The position numbers were made by a program, and so were the translations under genes. A stretch of DNA of 64,000 bases. Origin: Exiguobacterium sp. BMC-KP (lineage in GTDB: Bacteria > Bacillota > Bacilli > Exiguobacteriales > Exiguobacteriaceae). Numbering within the stretch: position 1 is the first letter of the stretch; the number at the start of each line of letters is the position of its first letter. The stretch is from assembly GCF_001275385.1 (NCBI RefSeq), contig NZ_LGIW01000013.1:62001-126000 (forward strand). The letters run 5' to 3'. Of this stretch, positions 25,707 through 34,816 are shown piece after piece. Below the pieces are notes generated by a model. The model worked only from the letters and a program-made list of their open reading frames with translations. It had not been told where the DNA came from and did not search any database.

Positions 25707-26126
25707 TCATTGAATCCAAGTCAATGAAGAAATCATTGCTTCGATTTCCTCGATCTCAAGCGTCTCGCGTTCTGCAGAGTACGTCAACAGAACTAACCGT
25801 TCCCCGTCCGAGTAAGCATAGATCCGTAAGAAGATATCTTCTTCTTTTCCATCTACTGCGAGCAACGCTTCTTTTGTTGAATTGCGACGAACTTCAAGTG
25901 CTCCCGTCAGTTCAATTCCGAACTCTTCAACCAACAGGTTGATTTCTTGTTCTGCTGCTTCATACGGTGTCAGCTCTTCAGAATCTGATTCATAAATGGA
26001 TAACTGTAGCGTACCCATTGCATTTTCATCCGTCGAATAAAAACTGACGTACGTTTCTTCTTCTTGATATTCAAATACCTTTGGATATTCTAACGTGATC
26101 CAATGATCGACTGTGTACTGTTTCAT
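25707..26126 (-). CDS. Conserved hypothetical protein, 139 residues
   Basis: Acidic soluble protein with alternating beta strands (WITLEYPKVFEYQEEETYVSF at the start, ISSLTWIQ at the end). This pattern, with an N-terminal P-x-x-F strand and a terminal strand containing a tryptophan, resembles DUF3805/PsbP-like small proteins, but this is not certain. GGAGG precedes the ATG, and its start overlaps the stop of the upstream gene by four bases, so the two are coupled. No catalytic motif is visible. Confidence 0.65.
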   Translation of the reverse strand: MKQYTVDHWITLEYPKVFEYQEEETYVSFYSTDENAMGTLQLSIYESDSEELTPYEAAEQEINLLVEEFGIELTGALEVRRNSTKEALLAVDGKEEDIFLRIYAYSDGERLVLLTYSAERETLEIEEIEAMISSLTWIQ

Positions 26127-26668
26127 TTAAATTCCTCCATTCGTTGTATCTTTTCAAAGTGGATACCCGTCACAGCCATACACTCGAATTGTCGAGCGAG
26201 CTGAGCAGAGACGAACATGCGCTGTGTGCGTTCATCTCGCATCAGGTGGTGCGGACATATCGAATCGTTGATCCGTCGCTCTGTCAAAAAATAGACACGT
26301 CGTCTCGGGATCGGACGGAAGACATCCGTCGTATGTAGATATTCGATTCGACTGACAGATAAGAGATTGAGAAGATAGTACGGAACCACTCCGTCTTTCG
26401 TCTCAAGATGTACCTTGAGACACTGTACAGAAAAAGGCGCGTATGCTTCAATGACACGTTGCATACGTTCCGAGACGAGCGGCAGATCGAATGTGTTTGG
26501 AAGGACATCCGGTAACAAATCCGCATCTTGATTGATGGAAAAAGCAAGTACACCTACGTTATGGAACCACTCTCCTATCAATAAGCGATGACGATCGAAT
26601 TGATGGTGGCAAATCGCCTTCCATCCTTTTCCCATCGTCTGTTCGCTCCAAACTCGAACTTCATTCAC
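26123..26668 (-). CDS. Imm11/DUF1629-like protein
   Basis: 181 residues from a GTG start with GAGGAG ten bases upstream. The middle holds LLNLLSVSRIEYLH, followed by an arginine-rich strand and RMFVSAQLARQFECMAVTGIHFEKI. The order 'strand - interface residue - FVS - helix - TGIxFE' resembles the Imm11 (DUF1629) immunity-like family. No polymorphic toxin gene is adjacent; its only partner is the coupled DUF3805-like gene. The family call is by eye and the function open. Confidence 0.5.
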   Translation of the reverse strand: MNEVRVWSEQTMGKGWKAICHHQFDRHRLLIGEWFHNVGVLAFSINQDADLLPDVLPNTFDLPLVSERMQRVIEAYAPFSVQCLKVHLETKDGVVPYYLLNLLSVSRIEYLHTTDVFRPIPRRRVYFLTERRINDSICPHHLMRDERTQRMFVSAQLARQFECMAVTGIHFEKIQRMEEFK

Positions 26669-26837
26669 CAGACACTCTCTCCTCTACCCAACATTACCCA
26701 TATTACAAATCAAGATTACCAGTGGAAACGATTAACTAGTATTATTGTACACTGAAATTTAAAAGAAATTGCTTTTTTTCATAAAAGTTATGGAAATGAC
26801 CTCTTTGCTATGCTACTATATTTCATGTAGCCAATAC

Positions 26838-26911
26838 GCGGGTGTAGTTTAATGGTAAAACCTCAGCCTTCCAAGCTGATGACGAGAGTTCGATTCTCTT
26901 CACCCGCTCCA
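26838..26911 (+). tRNA. tRNA-Gly (anticodon TCC)
   Basis: The acceptor arms GCGGGTG and CACCCGC pair fully. The anticodon arm CAGCC-TTCCAA-GCTG presents TCC. The T arm GAGAG-TTCGATT-CTCTT is intact and CCA is encoded (26909-26911). It is a single tRNA gene, with a terminator downstream. Confidence 0.95.
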
Positions 26912-26958
26912 ATTATGACATAACATAGGTCTAGGACCATTTCCCTCTAGAGGGCAGG

Positions 26959-26988
26959 CGACTCGCGACGTGCGAGTCGTCTTTTTTA
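26959..26988 (+). terminator. Terminator of tRNA-Gly
   Basis: CGACTCGC and GCGAGTCG form a perfect stem with a five-base loop, followed by TCTTTTTT. Confidence 0.88.
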
Positions 26989-27063
26989 TTTGTTCTGCTG
27001 ATGATTCCAGCGAATTTATGGGTATACAACGATATAGATAGAGATTCGTAAAGGAGGATTCGT

Positions 27064-27873
27064 ATGATTCAGATGAAAATGCCCGGCGTAACGATTTATC
27101 AAAGTACACTCATGAAAACGACATCAACATTGATCGAGACGCCTGATTGTCTGATCGTCGTCGACCCTGGCTGGTTACCCGATGAGATTGCAACGATTCG
27201 TCGAGACGTCGAAATTGTGCGTCGTGAACGACCATTATACATCGTCTATACGCATGCTCATTTTGATCATATTTTAGGTGCCTATGCCTTTACGGATGCC
27301 ATCGTCATCGCTTCTAAACCGTTCATCGATGTCGACCGACAGGAAGCACTCCAAGCCGTTCAAGACTTCAACGATGAATTTTACATCGACTCTCCCGTTC
27401 TCTTTCCAGACGTGACGCATGTCATCCATGAATCGGAGACGACGTTGACAATCGGTCAAACGAAACTGATTTTCTTCTTGACGCCCGGTCATGAAGCGAC
27501 CCATCTTTCCTTCATCGTCATGCCACTCCACTTATTAGTCTGTGGTGATTACGCTTCCGACGTTGAAATCCCCTTGATTGAACATGATTCCGCTGAGTAT
27601 TTGACGACGCTCGAGTTACTCGAATCGTTCATTTACGAATATGAAGTCAAACTGTTGATCCCCGGACACGGTCATATTTGTGACGTCCGAACGGAGATGA
27701 TTGAACGACTTCATCAAAGCTATGATTATATTCTTGCACTCCGTGCCGGAAAAGAATCCGACTGGGCTCCTTCTTGGCAAACAACCTCTTTCATGAAACG
27801 CCTGCACGAAAAAAATAAGCGACAAGTCAAACGAGAACAGGAAGAACGATTAGCCCGACGCCATTATGATTAA
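27064..27873 (+). CDS. MBL-fold metallohydrolase
   Basis: 269 residues. The metal-binding motif THAHFDH lies at about residues 63-69; further ligands are His in FLTPGHEATHLSF, Asp in VCGDYASD and His in LIPGHGH. This is the full set for a dinuclear metallo-beta-lactamase fold enzyme. AAGGAGG is six bases before the ATG. The C-terminal 35 residues are strongly basic. It lies alone between tRNA-Gly and the arginine operon. The substrate cannot be inferred. Confidence 0.88.
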   Translation: MIQMKMPGVTIYQSTLMKTTSTLIETPDCLIVVDPGWLPDEIATIRRDVEIVRRERPLYIVYTHAHFDHILGAYAFTDAIVIASKPFIDVDRQEALQAVQDFNDEFYIDSPVLFPDVTHVIHESETTLTIGQTKLIFFLTPGHEATHLSFIVMPLHLLVCGDYASDVEIPLIEHDSAEYLTTLELLESFIYEYEVKLLIPGHGHICDVRTEMIERLHQSYDYILALRAGKESDWAPSWQTTSFMKRLHEKNKRQVKREQEERLARRHYD

Positions 27874-27887
27874 CTTCTCTCAAACGA

Positions 27888-27924
27888 AAAGACTCGGTCG
27901 CTAAATATAGACGACCGAGTCTTT
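27888..27924. terminator. Terminator shared by the MBL gene and the arginine operon
   Basis: AAAGACTCGGTCG and CGACCGAGTCTTT form a perfect 13-bp stem around an 11-base loop between the convergent genes. Confidence 0.88.
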
Positions 27925-27928
27925 GTGA

Positions 27929-28858
27929 TTATCCAAGTAATGTGACGAGTAACGCTTTTTGTGCATGAAGACGATTCTCAGCCTGATCAAAGATGACAGA
28001 CTGTTTGCCATCGATGACATCTGCCGTGACTTCTTCTCCCCGATGTGCGGGCAGGCAATGCAGGAAGATAGCTGCGTCATTTGCTTGATCCATGATCTGT
28101 GCGTTGACCTGATATCCTTCAAATGCTTGAAGACGCATCGTCGCCTCTTCTTCTTGTCCCATGCTCGCGAAGACATCCGTATACACGATGTCAGCACCAC
28201 TCGCTGCTTCTTCAGGACTCGTTAAGACGACAATGTTCCCTCCTGTCTCCTTTGCGATGACCTGTGCCTCATGAACGACTTGTGGATCGGGAGCATAGGC
28301 CGCCGGTGTACAGATCCGGATTTCCATACCACTGAGTGCTCCACCAATCATCAATGAATGCGCCATGTTATTCCCATCTCCGATATACGTCAAAACCTGT
28401 CCAGCCCGTGTTCCAAACGTTTCTTCAATCGTTAGCAAATCAGCGAGCACTTGGCAAGGATGATGCAAATCCGTCAGTCCATTAATGATTGGAATCGTGC
28501 CATGCGTAGCAAGCGTCTCGACGATGTCATGACCGAATGTCCGGATCATTAGTGCATCGACATAACGGCTCATGACTTGAATCGTATCCGAGAGCGGCTC
28601 GCCCCGTCCGATCTGCATATCCGCGCCACTTAGAACGATTGGATGCCCTCCTAGTTCGACGACGCCCACCTCAAACGATAAACGCGTCCGTGTCGATGCC
28701 TTTTCAAACAAGAGCGCTACTTTTTTATTTTTCAACACCTCTTCATACTTATTCGGTTGTTGTTTGATATCTTTCGCGAGGACCAATAAATCAGTAAGTG
28801 CTTCCGGTGTCAGTTCCGCCATCGTCAAAAAATGCTGCAGTTGTTGCATCGTCTTCAT
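27929..28858 (-). CDS. argF: Ornithine carbamoyltransferase
   Basis: 309 residues from ATG 28858 (GGAGG seven bases upstream, ATGA overlap with the carB stop). Makes citrulline from ornithine and carbamoyl phosphate. The carbamoyl-phosphate site FEKASTRTRLSFE is near residues 51-63, HPCQVLADL binds ornithine/carbamoyl phosphate, and FLHCLPAHRG carries the catalytic cysteine. Last gene of the argCJBD-carAB-argF operon, next to the enzyme that supplies its carbamoyl phosphate. Confidence 0.96.
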   Translation of the reverse strand: MKTMQQLQHFLTMAELTPEALTDLLVLAKDIKQQPNKYEEVLKNKKVALLFEKASTRTRLSFEVGVVELGGHPIVLSGADMQIGRGEPLSDTIQVMSRYVDALMIRTFGHDIVETLATHGTIPIINGLTDLHHPCQVLADLLTIEETFGTRAGQVLTYIGDGNNMAHSLMIGGALSGMEIRICTPAAYAPDPQVVHEAQVIAKETGGNIVVLTSPEEAASGADIVYTDVFASMGQEEEATMRLQAFEGYQVNAQIMDQANDAAIFLHCLPAHRGEEVTADVIDGKQSVIFDQAENRLHAQKALLVTLLG

Positions 28859-31800
28859 TTCACTTCCTCCTTGATTGGTTGTGTCCATGTATGAAGTGGC
28901 TTCACAGCATAAGGCTGCTGTTCTGTCGCTTGTAAATGATAGTGCGCTAGTTCCGGTTCTGTTAAGACTTGTACCCCAGCAGCCAGCGCTGCTGCGCGAC
29001 TCGCTTTTTCTTCTGTTACGTGTGAATAGAAGATGGCACAACTTGCCCAATCAATCGTTTCATCTAACGGTACGCCTATTCCGAATGCTTCTGTATCTGC
29101 TCCCGCAACGATCATGTCTCTTGTCGTCAAATGACGCTTCGTCGTCTCGTCGAAGATAAACCGTTCTAACGCGAATCCATCTGTCGTCCATTGAAGGGTT
29201 TCACCTGTCGAACGCATGACGGGACCGGTTTTAGGATCGACTCCTTGTAGTTTCAGTGTTGAAAAAACAGGTGTCTTGACGGCATGGAAATTAAGTTTCG
29301 TCTGTTCCGTCGGTAGTTCGATCGCTTGTCCAGCTGCTGCTTGGACTGCCCATTGTAAAATCGGTTGACCCGTTACTTTTGCGACGATTGGCAATGTCCG
29401 AGAGGCCCGTGGATTGATCTCAAGAACGTAGACCTGGTCTTGATGCAGGACGAATTGAATATTAAACGCTCCTTTGTATGCCATCTGTTGCCCGATCATC
29501 TGTGCAATCCGTGCTACTTCGTCTTGAACAGTAGCGCTGAGCGATACGGGTGGTAAAATCATCGTCGAGTCTCCAGAGTGAACCCCTGCCCGTTCCAATT
29601 GTTCCATCAAAATTGGAACATACGTCGTTGTTCCATTCGTGATGCAATCGACTTCGATTTCTTTTCCTTGAAGATAAGCATCCACAAGGACAGGGAATGA
29701 CAATTCTGAAGCGATTGCCTCTAACTGCTGTTGGTTGTGAATAATATGCATTCCTTTTCCTCCGATGACATAAGAAGGACGAATCATGACAGGATAGCCG
29801 ATTGTTGTTGCAACTTCTGTCATTTTCTCGTGTGTCGTGACTTCTTGTCCCGGAATTCGATCGACACCGATGTCGTCTAAAAATTGATAGAACCGCTCAC
29901 GGTCTTCCATCTGATCAATGACATCTGCTGTCGTTCCAAGAAGGTGATAGCCTGCTTGCTCAAGACCCGCCGCAAGAGCAATCCCCGTTTGTCCTCCGAA
30001 CTGAACTAATACGTCTTGGCACTCTTCTGCTTCTAGCACATGTATGACGTCTTCGAGTGTCAACGGCTCGACATACAAGCGATCCGCGACTTCGAAGTCG
30101 GTCGAGACCGTCTCTGGATTATTGTTGATCATGATCGTTTCGTAACCGGATGCTTGTAGCGCACGCACGGCGTGAACAGAACAATAATCAAATTCGATCC
30201 CTTGACCGATTCGAATCGGTCCAGCACCGATCACAGCGACTTTCTTTTTCGTTGATGCCATGACTTCCGTCTGTCCGCTCCAGTTTCCGTAGAAATAAGG
30301 GGTTGTGCTCTTGAACTCTCCCGCGCACGTATCAATCATGTGATAGACAGGAGTGATGCCTTGCTCTTTCCGTAAGTGCTCGATGTCTACAGAACTGACA
30401 CCTGTCAAAAATGCAATCTGCTCGTCCGTGAAGCCCATCATCTTCGCAGTTTTGATAGAAGAGATATCTGTCGTTTTGATTTTTAATTGTTGATCGACGA
30501 GTCGTTTGAGTACTTTGACGAATAAGGCTTGCACCTTCGTCTGCTCGACAAGTTTTTCGACGGTCGTCACCTCGCGATCCAGTAGCGCGAGCATTGCAAG
30601 CAATCGACGATCTGTCGGCGCCATCACTTCTTCCCATAACGCGTTGATATCAGCTGTTTTCATCCATGTTGGATAAAGAGGAGCTTGTTCGATTCCTGCA
30701 CCACGCCATGCTTTTTGCAATGCTTCTTCTAGCGTTTTTCCCATCGCCATGCTTTCACCGGTCGCCTTCATTTGTGTCCCAAGCGTCCGGTCACTGCTAG
30801 CAAACAAATCGAATGGGAAACATGGTACTTTTGCCGTGATGTAATCCATCGTCGGTTCAAAGCTTGCCATGGTTTCCTTCGTAACAGGATTGATGCAGTC
30901 ATCGAGTCGTTCGCCAAGCGCAAGACGCGTCGCTAATTTCGCGATCGGATACCCGGTCGCTTTTGAAGCAAGTGCTGAAGAACGACTGACACGTGGATTG
31001 ACTTCAATGACGAAATAGCGTTCTTCCGTCGGGTGGATCGCGAACTGGATGTTACATCCACCGATCACACCGAGATGCGACACGATTTTACGAGCTTCCG
31101 TGCGCAATTGTTGATTCATCCGATCCGAAATCGATTGAATCGGTGCAAAAACGACCGAGTCTCCGGTATGGACGCCGACGGGATCAATGTTTTCCATATT
31201 ACAGACGATGATCGTCGTATCTGCGCTGTCACGCATGACTTCGTATTCAACTTCTTTATAACCCGCGATACTTACTTCAACCAGACACTGTGAAATCGGA
31301 CTCGCTTGTAGACCGTTTTGTGCTAACAGACGGGCTTCATCTTTCGTTAAGGCAATGCCACCACCCGTTCCTCCGAGCGTAAAGGCGGGGCGGATGACGA
31401 GTGGTACACCATGCACTGCCATGAAATCTTCAAGCTCTGCTAGCGACTCGATCGTTTGGCTTTCCGGAAGTGGTTGCGCCAGTTCAATCATTTTTTGCTT
31501 GAATCGCTCACGGTCTTCGCCGTCCCGGATTGTCTCAAGTGACGTTCCGAGAAGTTCGACACCGTATTGTTCTAGCACTCCTGCTTCTTCGAGTGACATT
31601 GCAAGATTGAGTGCCGTTTGTCCACCGACCGTCGCTAGAAGGTGTGATGGTCGATCTTGTTCGATGATAGCCGTTGCTTTTTCAAGAGTCATCGCCTCAA
31701 TGTAGACATGATCTGCCGTGCTCGGATCCGTCATAATAGTAGCCGGATTCGAATTCATTAAGATGACCTCGCATCCCGCTTCTCGAAGCGCCTGACAGGC

Positions 31801-31887
31801 TTGTGTGCCGGAATAATCAAATTCTGCTGCTTGCCCGATGACGATCGGACCCGAACCGATGACGAGTACTTTCTGTTTATCCCACAT
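28855..31887 (-). CDS. carB: Carbamoyl-phosphate synthase large subunit (arginine-linked)
   Basis: 1010 residues. Uses ammonia from CarA, bicarbonate and two ATP to make carbamoyl phosphate. Two tandem ATP-grasp halves begin with VLVIGSGPIVIGQAAEFDYS (residue 7) and VAVIGAGPIRIGQGIEFDYC (about 550). The C-terminal allosteric domain is short and divergent, which makes the protein smaller than the roughly 1070-residue pyrimidine-type enzyme and fits the arginine-specific form. AGGAGG precedes the start, which overlaps carA by 11 bases. Confidence 0.95.
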   Translation of the reverse strand: MWDKQKVLVIGSGPIVIGQAAEFDYSGTQACQALREAGCEVILMNSNPATIMTDPSTADHVYIEAMTLEKATAIIEQDRPSHLLATVGGQTALNLAMSLEEAGVLEQYGVELLGTSLETIRDGEDRERFKQKMIELAQPLPESQTIESLAELEDFMAVHGVPLVIRPAFTLGGTGGGIALTKDEARLLAQNGLQASPISQCLVEVSIAGYKEVEYEVMRDSADTTIIVCNMENIDPVGVHTGDSVVFAPIQSISDRMNQQLRTEARKIVSHLGVIGGCNIQFAIHPTEERYFVIEVNPRVSRSSALASKATGYPIAKLATRLALGERLDDCINPVTKETMASFEPTMDYITAKVPCFPFDLFASSDRTLGTQMKATGESMAMGKTLEEALQKAWRGAGIEQAPLYPTWMKTADINALWEEVMAPTDRRLLAMLALLDREVTTVEKLVEQTKVQALFVKVLKRLVDQQLKIKTTDISSIKTAKMMGFTDEQIAFLTGVSSVDIEHLRKEQGITPVYHMIDTCAGEFKSTTPYFYGNWSGQTEVMASTKKKVAVIGAGPIRIGQGIEFDYCSVHAVRALQASGYETIMINNNPETVSTDFEVADRLYVEPLTLEDVIHVLEAEECQDVLVQFGGQTGIALAAGLEQAGYHLLGTTADVIDQMEDRERFYQFLDDIGVDRIPGQEVTTHEKMTEVATTIGYPVMIRPSYVIGGKGMHIIHNQQQLEAIASELSFPVLVDAYLQGKEIEVDCITNGTTTYVPILMEQLERAGVHSGDSTMILPPVSLSATVQDEVARIAQMIGQQMAYKGAFNIQFVLHQDQVYVLEINPRASRTLPIVAKVTGQPILQWAVQAAAGQAIELPTEQTKLNFHAVKTPVFSTLKLQGVDPKTGPVMRSTGETLQWTTDGFALERFIFDETTKRHLTTRDMIVAGADTEAFGIGVPLDETIDWASCAIFYSHVTEEKASRAAALAAGVQVLTEPELAHYHLQATEQQPYAVKPLHTWTQPIKEEVK

Positions 31888-32935
31888 ATGCTACCTCCTG
31901 ATGTAATACGGTATTTACGAATTGATCGAAGACGACCATCGCCTCTGTCGGTCCCGGACTCGCTTCTGGATGAAATTGGACTGTCATGATTGGTAAAGTA
32001 GGATGAATCAATCCTTCGACGGATCCATCATTGATATGTTCGTACGCGAGTTCCATTTCAGATGTTGTGATACTTTTGGCATCAACGGCATACCCATGAT
32101 TCTGAGACGTCATGAACACTTGTCCAGACGCTAAGTGACGAACGGGATGATTTGCCCCACGATGCCCATGATGTTGTTTTAATAAGGTACAGCCGAACGC
32201 ATGAGCGAGGACTTGATGCCCCATACAAATTCCGAGCGTCGGATAGCTCGTCGCTAGTTCACGGATTCCTGAAAGAAATGGATCGAGTTGTGTCGGATTA
32301 CCGGGTCCGTTGGAAAACAGAAGACCATCCGGTGCAAGCGCTTGAATCCGTTCTGGTGTCGTATCATACGGTACGACTGTTATCCGCATATGTCGTTCAA
32401 GCAAGGCGTCGATCATCGATTGCTTCACACCATAATCGATACAGACGACATGTCCTTGTTCCACTTCCGGTACGTATTCGATATCTGACGTCGTCGAGAC
32501 GGAGGCGATATACGCTGTGTCTATAGTCTCAAGGGATGTCATGTCTTCTTGCATCATGTCACCAAACTGGTCACCCTCCGTCCGTAACAGATGCACAAGG
32601 GAACGAGTATCCACTCCCGACAGGATGGGAACGTTCGCTTCGCTTAACCAACTCGCAAGTGATGTCCCTTCCCCGTCCTCTGCTAATGTTTGGACGACGA
32701 CTCCAGCGACTTGGACCTGCTTGCTTTCTGAAGCCTCCACTTGTATGCCGTACTGTCCAATCAATGGGTACGTGAAGACGAGAATCTGTCCCTGATAAGA
32801 CGGATCCGTCAGGACTTCCTGATATCCTGTCATCCCTGTGAAAAAAACGACTTCTCCTTTGACAGGTGCTGTTCCTTGCCACGAACCGGTAAACGTCGTT
32901 CCGTTCGCAAGTGTTAGTTTTCCGGATTGTTTCAT
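31877..32935 (-). CDS. carA: Carbamoyl-phosphate synthase small subunit (glutaminase)
   Basis: 352 residues from ATG 32935 (AGGAGG seven bases upstream, overlapping the argD stop by four). Splits glutamine and channels ammonia to CarB. The class I amidotransferase nucleophile lies in LGICMGHQVLAHAFG and the catalytic His/Glu in QFHPEASPGP. The N-terminal half shows the CarA-specific GEVVFFTGMTGYQEVLTDPSY block. It is in the arginine operon, so it probably serves arginine rather than pyrimidine synthesis. Confidence 0.95.
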   Translation of the reverse strand: MKQSGKLTLANGTTFTGSWQGTAPVKGEVVFFTGMTGYQEVLTDPSYQGQILVFTYPLIGQYGIQVEASESKQVQVAGVVVQTLAEDGEGTSLASWLSEANVPILSGVDTRSLVHLLRTEGDQFGDMMQEDMTSLETIDTAYIASVSTTSDIEYVPEVEQGHVVCIDYGVKQSMIDALLERHMRITVVPYDTTPERIQALAPDGLLFSNGPGNPTQLDPFLSGIRELATSYPTLGICMGHQVLAHAFGCTLLKQHHGHRGANHPVRHLASGQVFMTSQNHGYAVDAKSITTSEMELAYEHINDGSVEGLIHPTLPIMTVQFHPEASPGPTEAMVVFDQFVNTVLHQEVAYVG

Positions 32936-34077
32936 ACGATAACCTCCTGTTGACAAACAAGTTGTATTTTTTCGACCGCTTGCATGAGTTCCTGTTCTGT
33001 TACGAACAGCGATGGCAGCAAACGAATGACAGAGGGACCAGCCGAGACGACGAGAAGACCCTCTTGGCGTAAAGCGTCAATGAGCGATGCAACAGGAATC
33101 GTACACTCGATGCCAATCATCAAACCGCGCCCTCGAACAGAGCGGACAATCGTATCTGGTAAGCTTTGTGTCAATTGCTGGCGCAAAAATTCTCCTTTTT
33201 CTTGAACATCCGCCATGACTTCCTCACTCAATAAAAGATCAAGTGTTGCTTCTGCAGCTGTCATCGCAAGCGGATTCCCACCGAAAGTCGAGCCATGAGA
33301 ACCAGGCGTAAACACTTCAGCCGCCTCTGCCGTTGCGAGTAATGCCCCGACTGCAAGCCCACTTCCAAGTCCTTTCGCAAGAGTGATGATATCTGGTATT
33401 AGTGGTGTCTGCTCAAACGCAAAACGAGATCCCGTTCGACCGATACCCGTTTGCACTTCGTCGACGATGATTTTGACGTCATACAATCTCGCCTGTTCCA
33501 TCAATGTCTCAAGCCACGTATCGTCTGCAACGACGACACCACCCTCTCCTTGAATGATTTCAAGCCAAACGGCAGCTGTTTGTTCCGTGATTTCTGCTAA
33601 ACTCTCCATATCGTTAAATGGTAAATGTTTAAATCCATTCACCATCTCTCCGTATCCTGCTTTGATTTTCTCCTGTCCTGTCGCGCCCATCATCGCAAAC
33701 GTTCGCCCATGGAACGATTGTTTGAACGTGATGACCTCCGTTTTCCCTGTCCATTTTCGAACAAGTTTATACGCCGCCTCGTTCGCTTCCGCACCACTAT
33801 TACAAAAGAAGGCATGACTGAGATGACTGTCTTCTGTTAATCGCTGCGCTACTCGCTCTTGTTGCGCAATTTGAAATAGATTCGACGTATGCCAAATCTG
33901 ATTCAATTGTTCTTCTAGTCGTTGCTGAATATAAGGGTGCCGATGCCCCGTGTTGCAAACAGCAATCCCCATGATGAAATCGAGATATGTTTTTCCTGTC
34001 GTATCCTCAACGATCGACCCTTGTCCTTTGACCAATTCCACATTAGTACGTTGATAAGTGGGCAGTAGTGCGCTCAT
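32932..34077 (-). CDS. argD: Acetylornithine aminotransferase
   Basis: 381 residues. PLP-dependent class III aminotransferase that makes N-acetylornithine from the semialdehyde and glutamate. IIVDEVQTGIGRTG places the PLP-contacting Asp and LAKGLGSGLAVGA the Schiff-base lysine. SNLFQIAQQ and FCNSGAEANEAAYKL bind substrate and cofactor. AAGGAGG is six bases before the ATG. The start lies 35 bases inside argB, and the stop overlaps carA, so the operon is tightly coupled. Confidence 0.95.
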   Translation of the reverse strand: MSALLPTYQRTNVELVKGQGSIVEDTTGKTYLDFIMGIAVCNTGHRHPYIQQRLEEQLNQIWHTSNLFQIAQQERVAQRLTEDSHLSHAFFCNSGAEANEAAYKLVRKWTGKTEVITFKQSFHGRTFAMMGATGQEKIKAGYGEMVNGFKHLPFNDMESLAEITEQTAAVWLEIIQGEGGVVVADDTWLETLMEQARLYDVKIIVDEVQTGIGRTGSRFAFEQTPLIPDIITLAKGLGSGLAVGALLATAEAAEVFTPGSHGSTFGGNPLAMTAAEATLDLLLSEEVMADVQEKGEFLRQQLTQSLPDTIVRSVRGRGLMIGIECTIPVASLIDALRQEGLLVVSAGPSVIRLLPSLFVTEQELMQAVEKIQLVCQQEVIV

Positions 34078-34816
34078 GTAATTCCTCCTTGATTCGTGTC
34101 CCGATAGCCGCTACGTTTTTTCCCGATCGGATGATGACTTCCGGTATGCCATGTTGCGCTGCCTGCATCATCGCTTCAACTTTTGGAATCATCCCACCGT
34201 AAATTTCCCCGGACGCTATTGCTGCCTCGATCGCTGCATAGGTAATCTCCGATTGATAGTCACCGTTTACTTTTACTCCCTCGACATCCGTCAACAATTC
34301 GAATCGATCGACGGACCAAGCTTTTGCGACTGCAATGGCACATGCATCTCCGTTACTGTTCAAGGCACCTTGTTCTCCTGTAACGAGAGACGTGACGACG
34401 GGCACATAACCATTCGTACTTAATACCGTGAACAATCGTGGATGAATGTGTGTGATATGACCGACTGCCCCGAGTCCTTTGACTTTTTTACCATGGACAC
34501 TCGCACCGTCTAGACCACTCATCCCGACCGCTGGTATTCCTGCCTGATTCAATTGTTGGACGATACCGGATTGAACTTCACCGGCGAGAATGCGTCTTGC
34601 CCCAAGTAAGACACCATCCGTCGTCACACGTACACCGTCCCGAAACACGGGTTGGATGCCCTCTTGTTCGCAGTAACTAGATAAAAGTGGTCCGCCGCCA
34701 TGGACGATCAATAGTTCGTTTCCTGTTTCGACCCATGCTTTCCATTCTTCAAAGTATCGTGTATCAAGTTGTTCCCAGACACTACCACCTAGTTTGATGA
34801 CTTTTCGTTTCGTCAT
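34043..34816 (-). CDS. argB: Acetylglutamate kinase
   Basis: 257 residues of the amino-acid kinase fold. Phosphorylates N-acetylglutamate. KLGGSVWEQ near the N-terminus is the ATP-binding lysine/glycine loop, VHGGGPLLS binds acetylglutamate, and SNGDACAIAVAKA the nucleotide. Short form without an N-terminal arginine-sensing helix extension, so strong feedback by arginine is unlikely. Overlaps argJ by four bases (ATGA). Confidence 0.94.
   Translation of the reverse strand: MTKRKVIKLGGSVWEQLDTRYFEEWKAWVETGNELLIVHGGGPLLSSYCEQEGIQPVFRDGVRVTTDGVLLGARRILAGEVQSGIVQQLNQAGIPAVGMSGLDGASVHGKKVKGLGAVGHITHIHPRLFTVLSTNGYVPVVTSLVTGEQGALNSNGDACAIAVAKAWSVDRFELLTDVEGVKVNGDYQSEITYAAIEAAIASGEIYGGMIPKVEAMMQAAQHGIPEVIIRSGKNVAAIGTRIKEELHERTTAHLSTY

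Noticed and set aside
27113-27126. cre-like sequence in the MBL gene
   Set aside because: One consensus position fails and it lies within coding sequence.
28859-29050. Extension of the argF frame into carB
   Set aside because: The added residues are not OTC-like; ATG 28858 has a good ribosome binding site and overlaps the carB stop.
28855-31887. carB taken as truncated
   Set aside because: Both ATP-grasp halves and a short C-terminal domain are complete; shorter length is normal for arginine-linked enzymes.
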